A stretch of DNA of 64,000 nt from DAIRDK01 sp035403225 (lineage in GTDB: Bacteria; Bacteroidota; Bacteroidia; Bacteroidales; FEN-979). Where the stretch lies: positions 38,388-102,387 of the forward strand of contig DAONET010000007.1 in assembly GCA_035403225.1 (NCBI GenBank), in the 5' to 3' direction. The translations under genes were made by a program, and so were the position numbers. The notes beneath the pieces were generated by a model, which had not been told where the DNA came from, did no database searches, and saw nothing but the letters and a program-made list of their open reading frames with translations. Positions 26,256 through 34,732 of the stretch are shown here, piece by piece (within the stretch, counting starts at the first letter, position 1; each line of letters opens with the position of its first letter).

Positions 26256-26323
26256 AAACATAGTTCAATAAATTGATTTAAAACTGATTATATAATATTC
26301 AAGATTTAGTCTACATCAATTTT

Positions 26324-26341
26324 ATGTTATTTTATTCACAA
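26324..26341 (+). promoter_or_regulatory. Rex-like operator, upstream half of a tandem pair
   Basis: ATGTTATTTTATTCACAA; right half TTCACAA is perfect. Shares one base with the next site (17-bp spacing). Confidence 0.6.
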
Positions 26342-26358
26342 TGTTATATTTTTAACAA
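26341..26358 (+). promoter_or_regulatory. Rex-like operator, downstream half of a tandem pair
   Basis: ATGTTATATTTTTAACAA matches 12 of 14 fixed bases of TTGTTAA-N4-TTAACAA. It ends six bases before the -33 TTTG. Confidence 0.63.
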
Positions 26359-26364
26359 CATTTA

Positions 26365-26395
26365 TTTGGTCGATCGAAATTTTTTTATACCTTTG
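26365..26395 (+). promoter_or_regulatory. Bacteroidota promoter of the second hydrogenase set
   Basis: TTTG at 26365-26368 and TACCTTTG at 26388-26395, separated by 19 bases; ATG at 26423. Confidence 0.72.
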
Positions 26396-26422
26396 CATCG
26401 GAAATGATAAAATCAATTAGCC

Positions 26423-26821
26423 ATGAATAAGATAAAATCGCTTTCGGATTTAAAGAAAATGCAGGAAGATTTGCAGAGCAAAATGAGCCTGAGAGAAAGG
26501 AGTAATCATCCTGAGAGTATCATTCAGATCAAAGTCGGGATGGCGACCAGTGGGATTGCCTCCGGAGCCAAGGAAGTCATGACTTATTTTATCAACGAAC
26601 TGGAAAAAAGAAATATAGAAGCCGTTGTGACGCAAACCGGCGATATGGGATACTGTTATGCAGAGCCGACCGTTGAGATAACGCTTCCCGGACACGAGCC
26701 CGTTGTTTTTGGTAATGTAAAAGTTCAGAAAGCTGAAGAGATCATCGAGAAATACATCAAAAACGGCGAGATGGTTGACGGAATTATTCCGATGAATTAC
26801 GAAACAATAAATAATATCTAA
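26423..26821 (+). CDS. Ferredoxin-fold protein that has lost its cluster cysteines
   Basis: 132 residues, thioredoxin-like ferredoxin family. The family pattern of a Cys pair followed by CxxxC is degraded. VGMATSGIASGAKEV has Ser where Cys is expected and TGDMGYCYAEP keeps only the last Cys, so a [2Fe-2S] cluster is unlikely. It sits 16 bases before the NuoF-like gene and is first in the operon, so it is kept as a structural or regulatory part. Confidence 0.82.
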   Translation: MNKIKSLSDLKKMQEDLQSKMSLRERSNHPESIIQIKVGMATSGIASGAKEVMTYFINELEKRNIEAVVTQTGDMGYCYAEPTVEITLPGHEPVVFGNVKVQKAEEIIEKYIKNGEMVDGIIPMNYETINNI

Positions 26822-26837
26822 CACAGGAGATTATTTT

Positions 26838-28631
26838 ATGGCAAAATTCAAGTCACATCTTCTGGTTTGTGGCGGAACCGGTTGTCGGGCATCACACAGT
26901 GATGCCATTGTTGCTTCGCTGAACAAAGCCCTGAGTGATCTTGGACTCCAGGATGAGGCCAAGGTTGTCACTACAGGGTGTTTTGGTTTCTGCGAAAAAG
27001 GACCGATTGTGAAAGTCGTTCCTGATAACACGTTTTATGTCCAGGTAAAACCTGAAGATGCCATGGAGATCGTTCAGGAGCACATTTACAAAGGAAGAAA
27101 AGTAGAGCGGCTCCTTTACCAGAATCCCGAGAGCAAAGAAAGGATCGGAGATTCAAAGCACATGGGCTTCTATAAGAAGCAGATCCGTATCGCTTTGCGT
27201 AACTGCGGATTCATCGATCCCGAAAATGTGGAAGAATACATTTCCCGTGACGGGTATCAGGCATTGGGAAAATGTCTGACGGAATTGACTCCTCAGCAGG
27301 TCATTGAAATGATTAAGAAGTCGGGTCTTCGTGGCCGCGGTGGTGGCGGGTTCCCGACCGGATTAAAATGGGAAATCACAGCAAAAGAAAAAGCTGATCA
27401 GAAATATGTCATCTGTAATGCTGACGAGGGCGACCCCGGAGCATTCATGGACCGTTCGGTACTGGAAGGCGATCCCCACTCGGTGATCGAAGCCATGGCC
27501 ATCAACGGTTACTGTACAGGTGCATCAAAGGGTTTGATTTACGTACGTGCCGAATACCCGTTGGCCATCCACCGGTTGGAAGTCGCCATCAAACAGGCAC
27601 GTGAATACGGCCTCCTGGGTAACAACATCATGGGAACCGGATTCAACTTCGATATCGATCTTCGTTTCGGCGCCGGCGCCTTTGTCTGCGGTGAAGAAAC
27701 AGCCCTGATCCACTCCATGGAAGGAAAACGCGGAGAACCGACACTGAAACCTCCCTTCCCCTCCCAGTCAGGTTATCTTGGCAAGCCGAGTAACGTGAAC
27801 AACGTGGAAACGTATGCAAACATCCCCGTCATCATCAACCTGGGACCGGAATGGTTTTCTTCGATCGGAACCGAGAAATCCAAAGGCACCAAGGTCTTTG
27901 CCCTCGCCGGCAAGATCAATAACGTAGGCCTTATTGAAGTCCCGATGGGTACCACCCTCCGCGAAGTCATCTTCGAAATCGGTGGTGGTATCAAAGACGA
28001 CCGTGAATTTAAAGCAGTGCAGACAGGCGGCCCTTCGGGCGGATGCCTCACCGCACGTCACCTCGATATTCCTATCGATTACGACAGCCTGATTGCTGCC
28101 GGCTCCATGATGGGCTCCGGTGGTATGATCGTCATGGATGAAGACGACTGTATGGTGGCCGTAGCCAAATTCTACCTCGATTTCATCGTGGGCGAATCCT
28201 GCGGAAAATGTTCCCCCTGCCGTATCGGTAATAAAAGACTTTATGAGATCCTCGACAAGATCACCAAGGGTGAAGGGACGATGGAAGATCTCGAAAAACT
28301 GAAGAACCTCAGTACCGTTATTAAGGATTCAGCCTTATGCGGTCTTGGACAGACCTCTCCCAACCCTGTGTTATCTACCTTGGATAACTTCTGGGATGAA
28401 TATGTTGAGCACGTTATCGATAAAAAATGCCGCGCCGGTAAGTGTAAAGCCATGATGCGTTATATCATCGATGCCGAAAAGTGTATCGGGTGTACACTCT
28501 GCGCGCGCAATTGCCCTGTTGACGCCATTTCCGGAGAACGGAAACTCGCTCATGTAATAGATCAGAATAAGTGCATCAAGTGTGGCGCCTGCATGGAAAA
28601 ATGCAAATTCGGTGCAGTCAGTATTAATTAA
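26838..28631 (+). CDS. hydB: NuoF/HydB-like NAD(H)-binding subunit (second set)
   Basis: 597 residues, full-length HydB. The N-terminal thioredoxin-like [2Fe-2S] domain has C11, C16, C48 and C52. The FMN/NADH core follows (LRGRGGGGFPTGLKW, NADEGDPGAFMDR, GAFVCGEETAL), then SLBB, SCGKCSPCRIG, and two C-terminal [4Fe-4S] motifs (CIGCTLCARNCP and CIKCGACMEKC). In HydABC enzymes this subunit exchanges electrons with NAD(H) and may be the bifurcation site. Shine-Dalgarno AGGAGAT-like sequence upstream. Confidence 0.95.
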   Translation: MAKFKSHLLVCGGTGCRASHSDAIVASLNKALSDLGLQDEAKVVTTGCFGFCEKGPIVKVVPDNTFYVQVKPEDAMEIVQEHIYKGRKVERLLYQNPESKERIGDSKHMGFYKKQIRIALRNCGFIDPENVEEYISRDGYQALGKCLTELTPQQVIEMIKKSGLRGRGGGGFPTGLKWEITAKEKADQKYVICNADEGDPGAFMDRSVLEGDPHSVIEAMAINGYCTGASKGLIYVRAEYPLAIHRLEVAIKQAREYGLLGNNIMGTGFNFDIDLRFGAGAFVCGEETALIHSMEGKRGEPTLKPPFPSQSGYLGKPSNVNNVETYANIPVIINLGPEWFSSIGTEKSKGTKVFALAGKINNVGLIEVPMGTTLREVIFEIGGGIKDDREFKAVQTGGPSGGCLTARHLDIPIDYDSLIAAGSMMGSGGMIVMDEDDCMVAVAKFYLDFIVGESCGKCSPCRIGNKRLYEILDKITKGEGTMEDLEKLKNLSTVIKDSALCGLGQTSPNPVLSTLDNFWDEYVEHVIDKKCRAGKCKAMMRYIIDAEKCIGCTLCARNCPVDAISGERKLAHVIDQNKCIKCGACMEKCKFGAVSIN

Positions 28632-28644
28632 AAAAGGCTGAAAA

Positions 28645-30417
28645 ATGGAAACGGTAAAACTTACTATCGACGGGAAGGCCGTTGAAGTAGAAAAAAATAC
28701 GACAATTCTTAATGCAGCGAAAACTGTTGGCATTGACATACCAACCCTCTGTTACTTTCAACTACATGATATGAACATTGAAAACCGTCCGGGCGGCTGC
28801 CGCATCTGTGTGGTAGAGGTGGCCGGGCGGCGTAATCTCGCTCCTGCTTGTTCAACTAACGTAACAGAGGGAATGGTAGTCAATACCCATTCTATACGGG
28901 CCTTGAACGCACGCCGGACTGTTCTGGAGCTTATTCTCTCCGACCATCCTGCCGAATGTCTTACCTGTGCCAAATCCGGAGATTGTGAGCTTCAGACCAT
29001 GGCACAGCAACTCGGTGTGCGTGAAATACCCTTCCAGGGAGAAATATCAACCTATCGTAAAGACACATCACCAGCCATCATCCGCGATGTCGACAAATGT
29101 ATCATGTGCCGTCGTTGCGAAATGATGTGTAATGAAGTCCAAACAGTTGGCGCTTTGTCTGCGGTCAACCGTGGGTTCACTGCGGTAGTGGCACCGGCAT
29201 TCGAAATGAATCTCGAAAAATCTACCTGTACTTATTGCGGACAATGTGTTTCTGTCTGCCCTACCGGAGCCCTCACAGAAGTTGACCACTCGCGCAATGT
29301 TATCAATGCACTCGCTGATCCTAAAAAGACCGTTGTGGTTCAGACAGCGCCTGCCGTTCGGGCTGCATTAGGTGAAGAATTTGGCCTCGAGCCAGGCACC
29401 CTCGTAACGGGAAAGATGGTTTCTGCACTCAGACAACTGGGATTTGACTACGTTTTTGATACTGACTTTGCTGCCGATTTAACAATCATGGAAGAAGGCA
29501 GTGAATTACTTGACCGTCTTACCCGTTACCTCAAGGGTGACAAAGAGGTAAAACTTCCTATCCTTACCTCCTGCTGCCCGGGTTGGGTGAACTTCTTCGA
29601 ACAACAATTCCCCGACATGCGTGAGATCCCCTCAACGGCGAAATCACCGCAGCAAATGTTCGGACCGGTGGCTAAAGAATATTTTGCCAAGAAACTTGGC
29701 GTCGACCGGAAAAACATGGTAGTGGTTTCCATCATGCCCTGCCTGGCTAAGAAATACGAATGCCAGCGTGAAGAATTCAAGGTTGATGGCGACCCGGATG
29801 TTAACTACTCGCTCTCTACCCGCGAACTGGCCAAACTGATCAAACTGGCTAATATCGATTTCAATTCCCTGCCGGATGGCGATTTCGATAATCCTCTCGG
29901 CGAATCTACCGGAGCTGCCGTGATCTTTGGTACCACCGGCGGTGTTATCGAAGCAGCCTGCCGTACCGCTTATGAAATCTATACCGGTAAAAAACTGGAT
30001 AAAGTCGATTTCAAAGAACTCCGCGGACTGGAAAATGTACGTCATGCCACCATCGACTTCGACGGACTCCCCATCAACATCGGTATCGCTCACGGTTTAG
30101 GCAATGCCAGGAAACTGCTCGAAGATATCCGCGCCGGAAAATCCAACTTCCATGCTATCGAAATCATGGCTTGCCCGGGTGGATGCATCGGCGGCGGCGG
30201 ACAACCGTTCCACCATGGTCATTCCGAAATCCTGAAGAGCCGCGCTGCAGCCCTCTATCGCGAAGATGAAGGCAAAGCAATCCGGAAATCTCACGAAAAT
30301 CCGTTCATCATCGAACTGTATAAGGAATTTCTCGGGAAACCACTTAGTGAAAAATCACACCATCTGCTGCATACCAAGTATTTTGACAGGAGTGCAGGAG
30401 TTTTTGTTGAAGAATGA
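28645..30417 (+). CDS. hydA: [FeFe] hydrogenase catalytic subunit HydA (second set)
   Basis: 590 residues with canonical features throughout: [2Fe-2S] (C36, C52, C55, C69), His-ligated [4Fe-4S] (H101, C105, C108, C114), two [4Fe-4S] (C152/155/158/162; C195/198/201/205), QTAPAVR, and H-domain loops TSCCPGW (C310, C311), MPCLAKK (C366) and MACPGGCIGGGG (C510, C514). It is the only one of the four HydA-type proteins here with the textbook TSCCP loop, so it is the best candidate for the main catalytic enzyme. Confidence 0.96.
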   Translation: METVKLTIDGKAVEVEKNTTILNAAKTVGIDIPTLCYFQLHDMNIENRPGGCRICVVEVAGRRNLAPACSTNVTEGMVVNTHSIRALNARRTVLELILSDHPAECLTCAKSGDCELQTMAQQLGVREIPFQGEISTYRKDTSPAIIRDVDKCIMCRRCEMMCNEVQTVGALSAVNRGFTAVVAPAFEMNLEKSTCTYCGQCVSVCPTGALTEVDHSRNVINALADPKKTVVVQTAPAVRAALGEEFGLEPGTLVTGKMVSALRQLGFDYVFDTDFAADLTIMEEGSELLDRLTRYLKGDKEVKLPILTSCCPGWVNFFEQQFPDMREIPSTAKSPQQMFGPVAKEYFAKKLGVDRKNMVVVSIMPCLAKKYECQREEFKVDGDPDVNYSLSTRELAKLIKLANIDFNSLPDGDFDNPLGESTGAAVIFGTTGGVIEAACRTAYEIYTGKKLDKVDFKELRGLENVRHATIDFDGLPINIGIAHGLGNARKLLEDIRAGKSNFHAIEIMACPGGCIGGGGQPFHHGHSEILKSRAAALYREDEGKAIRKSHENPFIIELYKEFLGKPLSEKSHHLLHTKYFDRSAGVFVEE

Positions 30418-30439
30418 TTATTTAAAAGGTAGTAAAATT

Positions 30440-30919
30440 ATGGCTAAGATCAAATTACCGGAAAATAAAATCCAGGAGTTGAAGGACGTTTGCAAATCCT
30501 TTAACAATGAAAAAGGAGAACTGATCAATGTACTTCATAAGGCACAGGGTATTTTCGGTTACCTTCCGGCCGAAGTACAGGAAGTGGTCGCAAACGAACT
30601 CAACATCTCCGTGGCCCAGGTTTACGGTGTAGTGACCTTTTACTCCTTTTTTACCATGATCCCCAAAGGAGAACACCCTATTTCCATCTGCCTCGGTACT
30701 GCTTGTTATGTACGCGGTTCGGAAAAAGTGCTTGATGAATTCAAAAAAGAGCTGAAGATCCAGGTCGGAGAAACAACTCCCGATGGAAAATTCTCGATCA
30801 GCTGTTTGAGATGCGTCGGAGCCTGCGGACTTGCACCCGTTGTTATGGTCGGAGAAAAAGTGTATGGCCGGGTTTCACCGGAAAGCGTGAAAGACATCAT
30901 CGCGGAATATAATTCCTGA
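30440..30919 (+). CDS. hydC: NuoE/HydC-like [2Fe-2S] subunit (second set)
   Basis: 159 residues from MAKIKLPENK (ATG at 30440). An earlier in-frame ATG lies inside hydA and is rejected. Ligands are in ICLGTACYVRG and SCLRCVGACG; helical part VAQVYGVVTFYSFF. Completes a HydABC-type enzyme, here in the unusual order ferredoxin-like, B, A, C. A hairpin terminator follows. Confidence 0.93.
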   Translation: MAKIKLPENKIQELKDVCKSFNNEKGELINVLHKAQGIFGYLPAEVQEVVANELNISVAQVYGVVTFYSFFTMIPKGEHPISICLGTACYVRGSEKVLDEFKKELKIQVGETTPDGKFSISCLRCVGACGLAPVVMVGEKVYGRVSPESVKDIIAEYNS

Positions 30920-30951
30920 TCTCATTATCTCATTTTTTTGGTTAATACTTC

Positions 30952-30991
30952 AAAATGCCTGCGGATCATCTGATCCACGGGCATTTTTTTT
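30952..30991 (+). terminator. Intrinsic terminator between convergent operons
   Basis: AAAATGCC and GGCATTTT flank GGATCA/TGATCC, giving a long, slightly mismatched hairpin followed by a T-run. The reverse strand also ends in a short T-run, so it may serve both the hydC transcript and the leftward phosphatase gene. Confidence 0.8.
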
Positions 30992-31005
30992 GAGATCCCC
31001 TGAGA

Positions 31006-32190
31006 TCAGAAGAACTTCATGGTGGTTTCCTTCAGGAATTTTTCTTCCAGCACGCGAACAATGCGGTGTATCACGGTCCGTCGCAACTCCAGATCGATGG
31101 GCAAACTCGGATCCTGATGGGCTTCGTTGACTTTCGTCCCCACGATGAACTGGATCTCGTCGCTCTCCAGGATCATCCGGACGATCTCACCGGCAGGACC
31201 TTTGCCCAGGTTGTAATTCGGATTATATACCTTCAGAATATCATGCACCTTACTTAGTGTCAGGATTCCTTCCGTGATGAGGTCCACCCCTTCCATGTGC
31301 GACACCGGAGGAAGTTCAGGGTCAGTGAACTCATTGGAATCGGTAATGGTCTTGTTCCATTCCCGGGATATGATATCGGCCGTCGTGGCGCCGCATATGA
31401 TCTTCTTCCCCTTAAAATCGTTTAAGATGCCTGCGAACGCGACATCCGTCGTCTCCTCCTGCGGGGGGCCCGTACATATCATCAGTTTCCGCGGCTCCCG
31501 GAAATAAATGACACAGCAGCTCATGTCGTCCTGAGGATGGAAGCTGTCGTTCAGGTTGGCCCGGTCGATCACCTTTCCCGCCAGCTTAGCGGCAGAGATG
31601 TCGTGCTCGTCATGTACGTTCTCAAGGATAAAATGCTCAAAATTCTCCTGCCCCCATCCTACCGGGTATTTATCGCTTCCCAATCCAGCCTGGGTGATGC
31701 CATCCGACCCAAAGATGATGCGGTCTTCTTTCTTCGGAATAAAAGTAGTAGTGAGCACCTCTTTCCCGGTGCTTTTTTCACTTTCGATTACCACGCAATT
31801 CCAGACGGTTTCCAGTACCTGTTTGCCGCGCATGAGGAATGTCTTCGGATTTTCATACTCCAGGATCTGCACCTCCCCTTCCACGTTGATATCCACGATG
31901 GTAAAGGTGGAATAGTTCATATGCTTCACACTATCCACCGGGAGGATGTCCATCAGAATCTCGGCCAGTTTCTCCACTTTGCGGTGCTCCCGGGTCAGTT
32001 CAAGCGCCATCGTCGAAGTAAGCGACGCCAGCATGTTCGCTTTGATACCATGACCCATGCCATCAGAGAGCACGGCGATAATCCGGCCCTCCTCTTTAAT
32101 CCTCCGGGACAGGAAGACATCGCCGCAGACCCTTGCTTCGTGGTGAGACTTCTGCTGGCAGTTAACTTCTATGTAGTACTGTTCGTTCAA
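31006..32190 (-). CDS. SpoIIE-type serine/threonine phosphatase
   Basis: 394 residues, PP2C-like SpoIIE domain at about 1-230: VCGDVFLSRR, LSDGMGHGIKANMLAS, GSDGITQAG and HPQDDMSCCVI hold the metal-binding Asp residues. The C-terminal 160 residues are unassigned. The start is TTG at 32190, overlapping the stop of the upstream sensory gene (TTGA), so translation is likely coupled. It is the natural output of the PAS-containing H-domain sensor; targets may be the island's ATPase switch proteins. Confidence 0.87.
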   Translation of the reverse strand: MNEQYYIEVNCQQKSHHEARVCGDVFLSRRIKEEGRIIAVLSDGMGHGIKANMLASLTSTMALELTREHRKVEKLAEILMDILPVDSVKHMNYSTFTIVDINVEGEVQILEYENPKTFLMRGKQVLETVWNCVVIESEKSTGKEVLTTTFIPKKEDRIIFGSDGITQAGLGSDKYPVGWGQENFEHFILENVHDEHDISAAKLAGKVIDRANLNDSFHPQDDMSCCVIYFREPRKLMICTGPPQEETTDVAFAGILNDFKGKKIICGATTADIISREWNKTITDSNEFTDPELPPVSHMEGVDLITEGILTLSKVHDILKVYNPNYNLGKGPAGEIVRMILESDEIQFIVGTKVNEAHQDPSLPIDLELRRTVIHRIVRVLEEKFLKETTMKFF

Positions 32191-34058
32191 GTTGGCTTCG
32201 GAGTATTCTTGTGCGATTCGATCACGGAGTTGAGCATCTGTTCTGTTTTAGCAGCTCCTTCGCCCAATAAAAAGGCAATTTTCTGAACCATTTCGAAATT
32301 CTCGTCGATCACCTCATTCAATCTGCTTAAAATCTGCTGCTTACGAACTTCAGGAGTGTACATGTCGCGCAAGATAGCCCCGACAAATTTTTTGCTTCTT
32401 ATCGGGAATATGGAGACACTCAGTGTTTTCTCGCCCAACACCACATCGCGGTGTTCAATGCTTTCATCGGTGTTCAGCACGAAACTGAACATCTTATAAA
32501 AATTGACGGGCAACAATGTTTTCAGGTCAGCGCCAACCAGTCCGGGGATGACTTCGTGGATGATGGCTGCTTCTTCGCCGATGATCTGGATAAAGGCCTG
32601 GTTTGATTGGATAATTCTGAGTTTATCATCCACGATCACCACTCCCGAAACCAGTTTTTCGAGCATGAGGTTGACGATCTCCGACGACTCTTTCTGCGAT
32701 TCTTTTTCTTTGGTGGCTGTTTCTTCGGATTCTTTCAAGGCCGCCTGAGTCTTGGCCAGTTTTTCGTTGGTGCTTCTCAAGCTTTTGATATACTCCTTGC
32801 TGTTTTTCACGCTGAAAAGATGGCACATCGCTGTGGTGGCAAGTCCCTGTGAGATGGCGATGGCGAACTCCCGGCAATTCCGGTAGCCGCAAGCCTCGCA
32901 TCCGATATCGTTGGCCAGGTGATGTTCCCGGGCAATCATTTTAAGGATCTCTTCTACCTTTTCCGGCGACGGTTCCGGCAATCGTTGGTCATCATCCCGG
33001 AAAGTCCGGGAGAAATCCATTCCTTCAAACCGGGAGACAGCCTCTTTCCAGGATTCTAAGTCAAAATTCTGCAACCGTTTATTGGCATAGTCGGTCACCA
33101 GGGTACGGCGTAGGAATTTTTCCCCTCCGGGAGAAGTTCCGGGGCCCATCAGGCATCCTTTATTATAAAAGATATTGAAGTGCTTATGGATCATCTCGGT
33201 GCGGTAATCGAATTCCCTGACCGCATCCAGCATATTGTTCCTGCCTTCGGTGGTGATGACATAACCGGTAAGAAGGTCTTCGTTGATGCCGACAGCCTGA
33301 AGGATCCCGTTTGGAATGGGATACAATGATCCTTTATAGCCCAGCGGGGGATCAAATTCAGCGAACTCCAGCTGGCTTTCCCGGATATTGAATTCGGCGA
33401 ACAACTGCCTGAGTTCAACGAACGTCAGGACGGCATCCACTTTCCCGTCACCGGTGAAACGGAGAGCCTCATTTTTAGTCGCGATACAGGGCCCGATAAA
33501 AACCACTTTGCTTTCTTCCCCGTACAATGCGTGCGCCACTTTGGCCGTGGCGATCATCGGAGAAACAACGGGAGCCAGGTTAGTGATTAACTGGGGGTAG
33601 TACTTTTCGACATAAGCGACAACGGCCGGGCAGTTGGCTGTGATATGATACTTCCCTTTGAAATCCTCAAATAACTCTTTGTATTTTCCGGCTACCAGGT
33701 CAACCCCGAAGGAAACTTCCATGACATGAGTGAACCCGAGCGCCCGGATCATCTCCACAAATTTGCGGTAATCCGTAATGTCATCGAACTCCCCGGAAAT
33801 AGCCGGGTCGCAAATGGCTGTTACTGTCGCACCCGATGCCAGCAAGGCTCTGGTTTCCTCCAATGCGCTTCTGTATGATATAACATGTTGAGGACATGAG
33901 CGATAGCAACTTCCACACCCGATGCATCGTTCATCCACGATGGAAGGGAATTCGGTGTTTATATCCACCCTGATCGCTTTCACGGGACATATTCTGACAC
34001 ACGAATAACATTTTACACAATGATCCTGTTGGATGGAAAAAAGCGGTTCAGATTCCAT
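32187..34058 (-). CDS. Sensory H-domain protein with PAS domain
   Basis: 623 residues. Two [4Fe-4S] motifs (CVKCYSCVRICP, CIGCGSCYRSCP), an H-cluster-like domain (TANCPAV, IGPCIATK, NKGCLMGPG), a CEACGYRNC Fe-S domain, a coiled coil (about 430-470) and a PAS domain (about 475-590). In the third loop only one Cys remains where relatives have CxxC (Asn replaces the first), so a complete H-cluster is doubtful. No kinase domain; the phosphatase downstream is the likely effector. Divergent from the third hydrogenase set. Confidence 0.85.
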   Translation of the reverse strand: MESEPLFSIQQDHCVKCYSCVRICPVKAIRVDINTEFPSIVDERCIGCGSCYRSCPQHVISYRSALEETRALLASGATVTAICDPAISGEFDDITDYRKFVEMIRALGFTHVMEVSFGVDLVAGKYKELFEDFKGKYHITANCPAVVAYVEKYYPQLITNLAPVVSPMIATAKVAHALYGEESKVVFIGPCIATKNEALRFTGDGKVDAVLTFVELRQLFAEFNIRESQLEFAEFDPPLGYKGSLYPIPNGILQAVGINEDLLTGYVITTEGRNNMLDAVREFDYRTEMIHKHFNIFYNKGCLMGPGTSPGGEKFLRRTLVTDYANKRLQNFDLESWKEAVSRFEGMDFSRTFRDDDQRLPEPSPEKVEEILKMIAREHHLANDIGCEACGYRNCREFAIAISQGLATTAMCHLFSVKNSKEYIKSLRSTNEKLAKTQAALKESEETATKEKESQKESSEIVNLMLEKLVSGVVIVDDKLRIIQSNQAFIQIIGEEAAIIHEVIPGLVGADLKTLLPVNFYKMFSFVLNTDESIEHRDVVLGEKTLSVSIFPIRSKKFVGAILRDMYTPEVRKQQILSRLNEVIDENFEMVQKIAFLLGEGAAKTEQMLNSVIESHKNTPKPT

Positions 34059-34097
34059 TTTACCTCATTTTCAATGAATCACATTATCTGAGTATAC

Positions 34098-34105
34098 CAA
34101 AAATA
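34098..34105 (-). promoter_or_regulatory. -7 element for the PAS/phosphatase operon
   Basis: The reverse strand reads TATTTTTG, 39 bases before the ATG at 34058. Confidence 0.5.
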
Positions 34106-34170
34106 GAGATAATTCGGTAAAAGTTCAGGATTTTTATGAATATTTCCTGAATTTTATTCAATACTTTTAT

Positions 34171-34188
34171 CTGTTCATTTTTTAACAG
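34171..34188 (+). promoter_or_regulatory. Rex-like operator, upstream half of a tandem pair
   Basis: CTGTTCATTTTTTAACAG, an inverted repeat (CTGTT/AACAG) with 11 of 14 matches to the TTGTTAA-type Rex consensus. Overlaps the next site by one base. Confidence 0.5.
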
Positions 34189-34205
34189 TGATAAATTTTT
34201 CACAA
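34188..34205 (+). promoter_or_regulatory. Rex-like operator, downstream half of a tandem pair
   Basis: GTGATAAATTTTTCACAA; right half TTCACAA perfect, left half weak. Kept mainly because the 17-bp pairing and the distance to the -7 element repeat those at 22348 and 26324. Confidence 0.5.
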
Positions 34206-34235
34206 ATAAATCTTTCATAATTAATAGTAAAATTG

Positions 34236-34243
34236 TATTTTTG
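34236..34243 (+). promoter_or_regulatory. -7 element of the third hydrogenase set
   Basis: TATTTTTG matches TAnnTTTG; the ATG at 34273 is 29 bases on. The -33 position reads TTTC, a near match. Confidence 0.55.
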
Positions 34244-34272
34244 TTTTATTACAAATTAATCGATCGATAACA

Positions 34273-34728
34273 ATGGGACGAGAGATTAAAGAAATCATGG
34301 GACGTTTCCCAGCCGGAAAAAAAGAGATGCTGATTCCCGTTTTGCAAGCCGTCCAGGAAGAGACCGGTCATTTATCGGGTGAGATCCTGGAAGAGGTAGG
34401 GAAATACCTGAATCTGCCATCGAATAAGGTCTTTGGCGTAGCCACTTTCTATGATCAGTTCCGTTTCAAGCCTCACGGTCGTTATCATTTCCAGGTCTGC
34501 AGCGGCACACATTGTCATGTATTCGGGAATCCGAACCTGTTGATGGAGATGGAAAAGATGTTTCATGTGAAAGCCGGCGGTGTGACGCGTGACGGAAAAT
34601 ATAGTCTGGAAGCTGTCCCCTGCCTTGGTGCGTGCGAACAGGGCCCCATTGTCCTGATCAATAATAAGCCTTACCCGGGCATGACACCGGAAATACTTTC
34701 GAAGATCATCGAATCGTTCAAAGATTAA
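34273..34728 (+). CDS. NuoE-like [2Fe-2S] subunit (third set)
   Basis: 151 residues, NuoE family with ligands in VCSGTHCHVFG and PCLGACEQG; SNKVFGVATFYDQF is the usual helical motif. First gene of an operon that continues through NuoF-like, HydA-like, histidine kinase, response regulators and rex. Partner of the NuoF-like protein four bases downstream. Confidence 0.92.
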   Translation: MGREIKEIMGRFPAGKKEMLIPVLQAVQEETGHLSGEILEEVGKYLNLPSNKVFGVATFYDQFRFKPHGRYHFQVCSGTHCHVFGNPNLLMEMEKMFHVKAGGVTRDGKYSLEAVPCLGACEQGPIVLINNKPYPGMTPEILSKIIESFKD

Positions 34729-34732
34729 TTTC

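Noticed and set aside
30266..30439. Longer N-terminus for the second hydC
   Set aside because: It overlaps the 3' end of hydA in another frame; NuoE homology starts at 30440.
34059..34170. Extra Rex-like sites in AT-rich stretches
   Set aside because: In such AT-rich DNA half-sites arise by chance; only sites with both arms, or with the shared 17-bp pairing, were kept.
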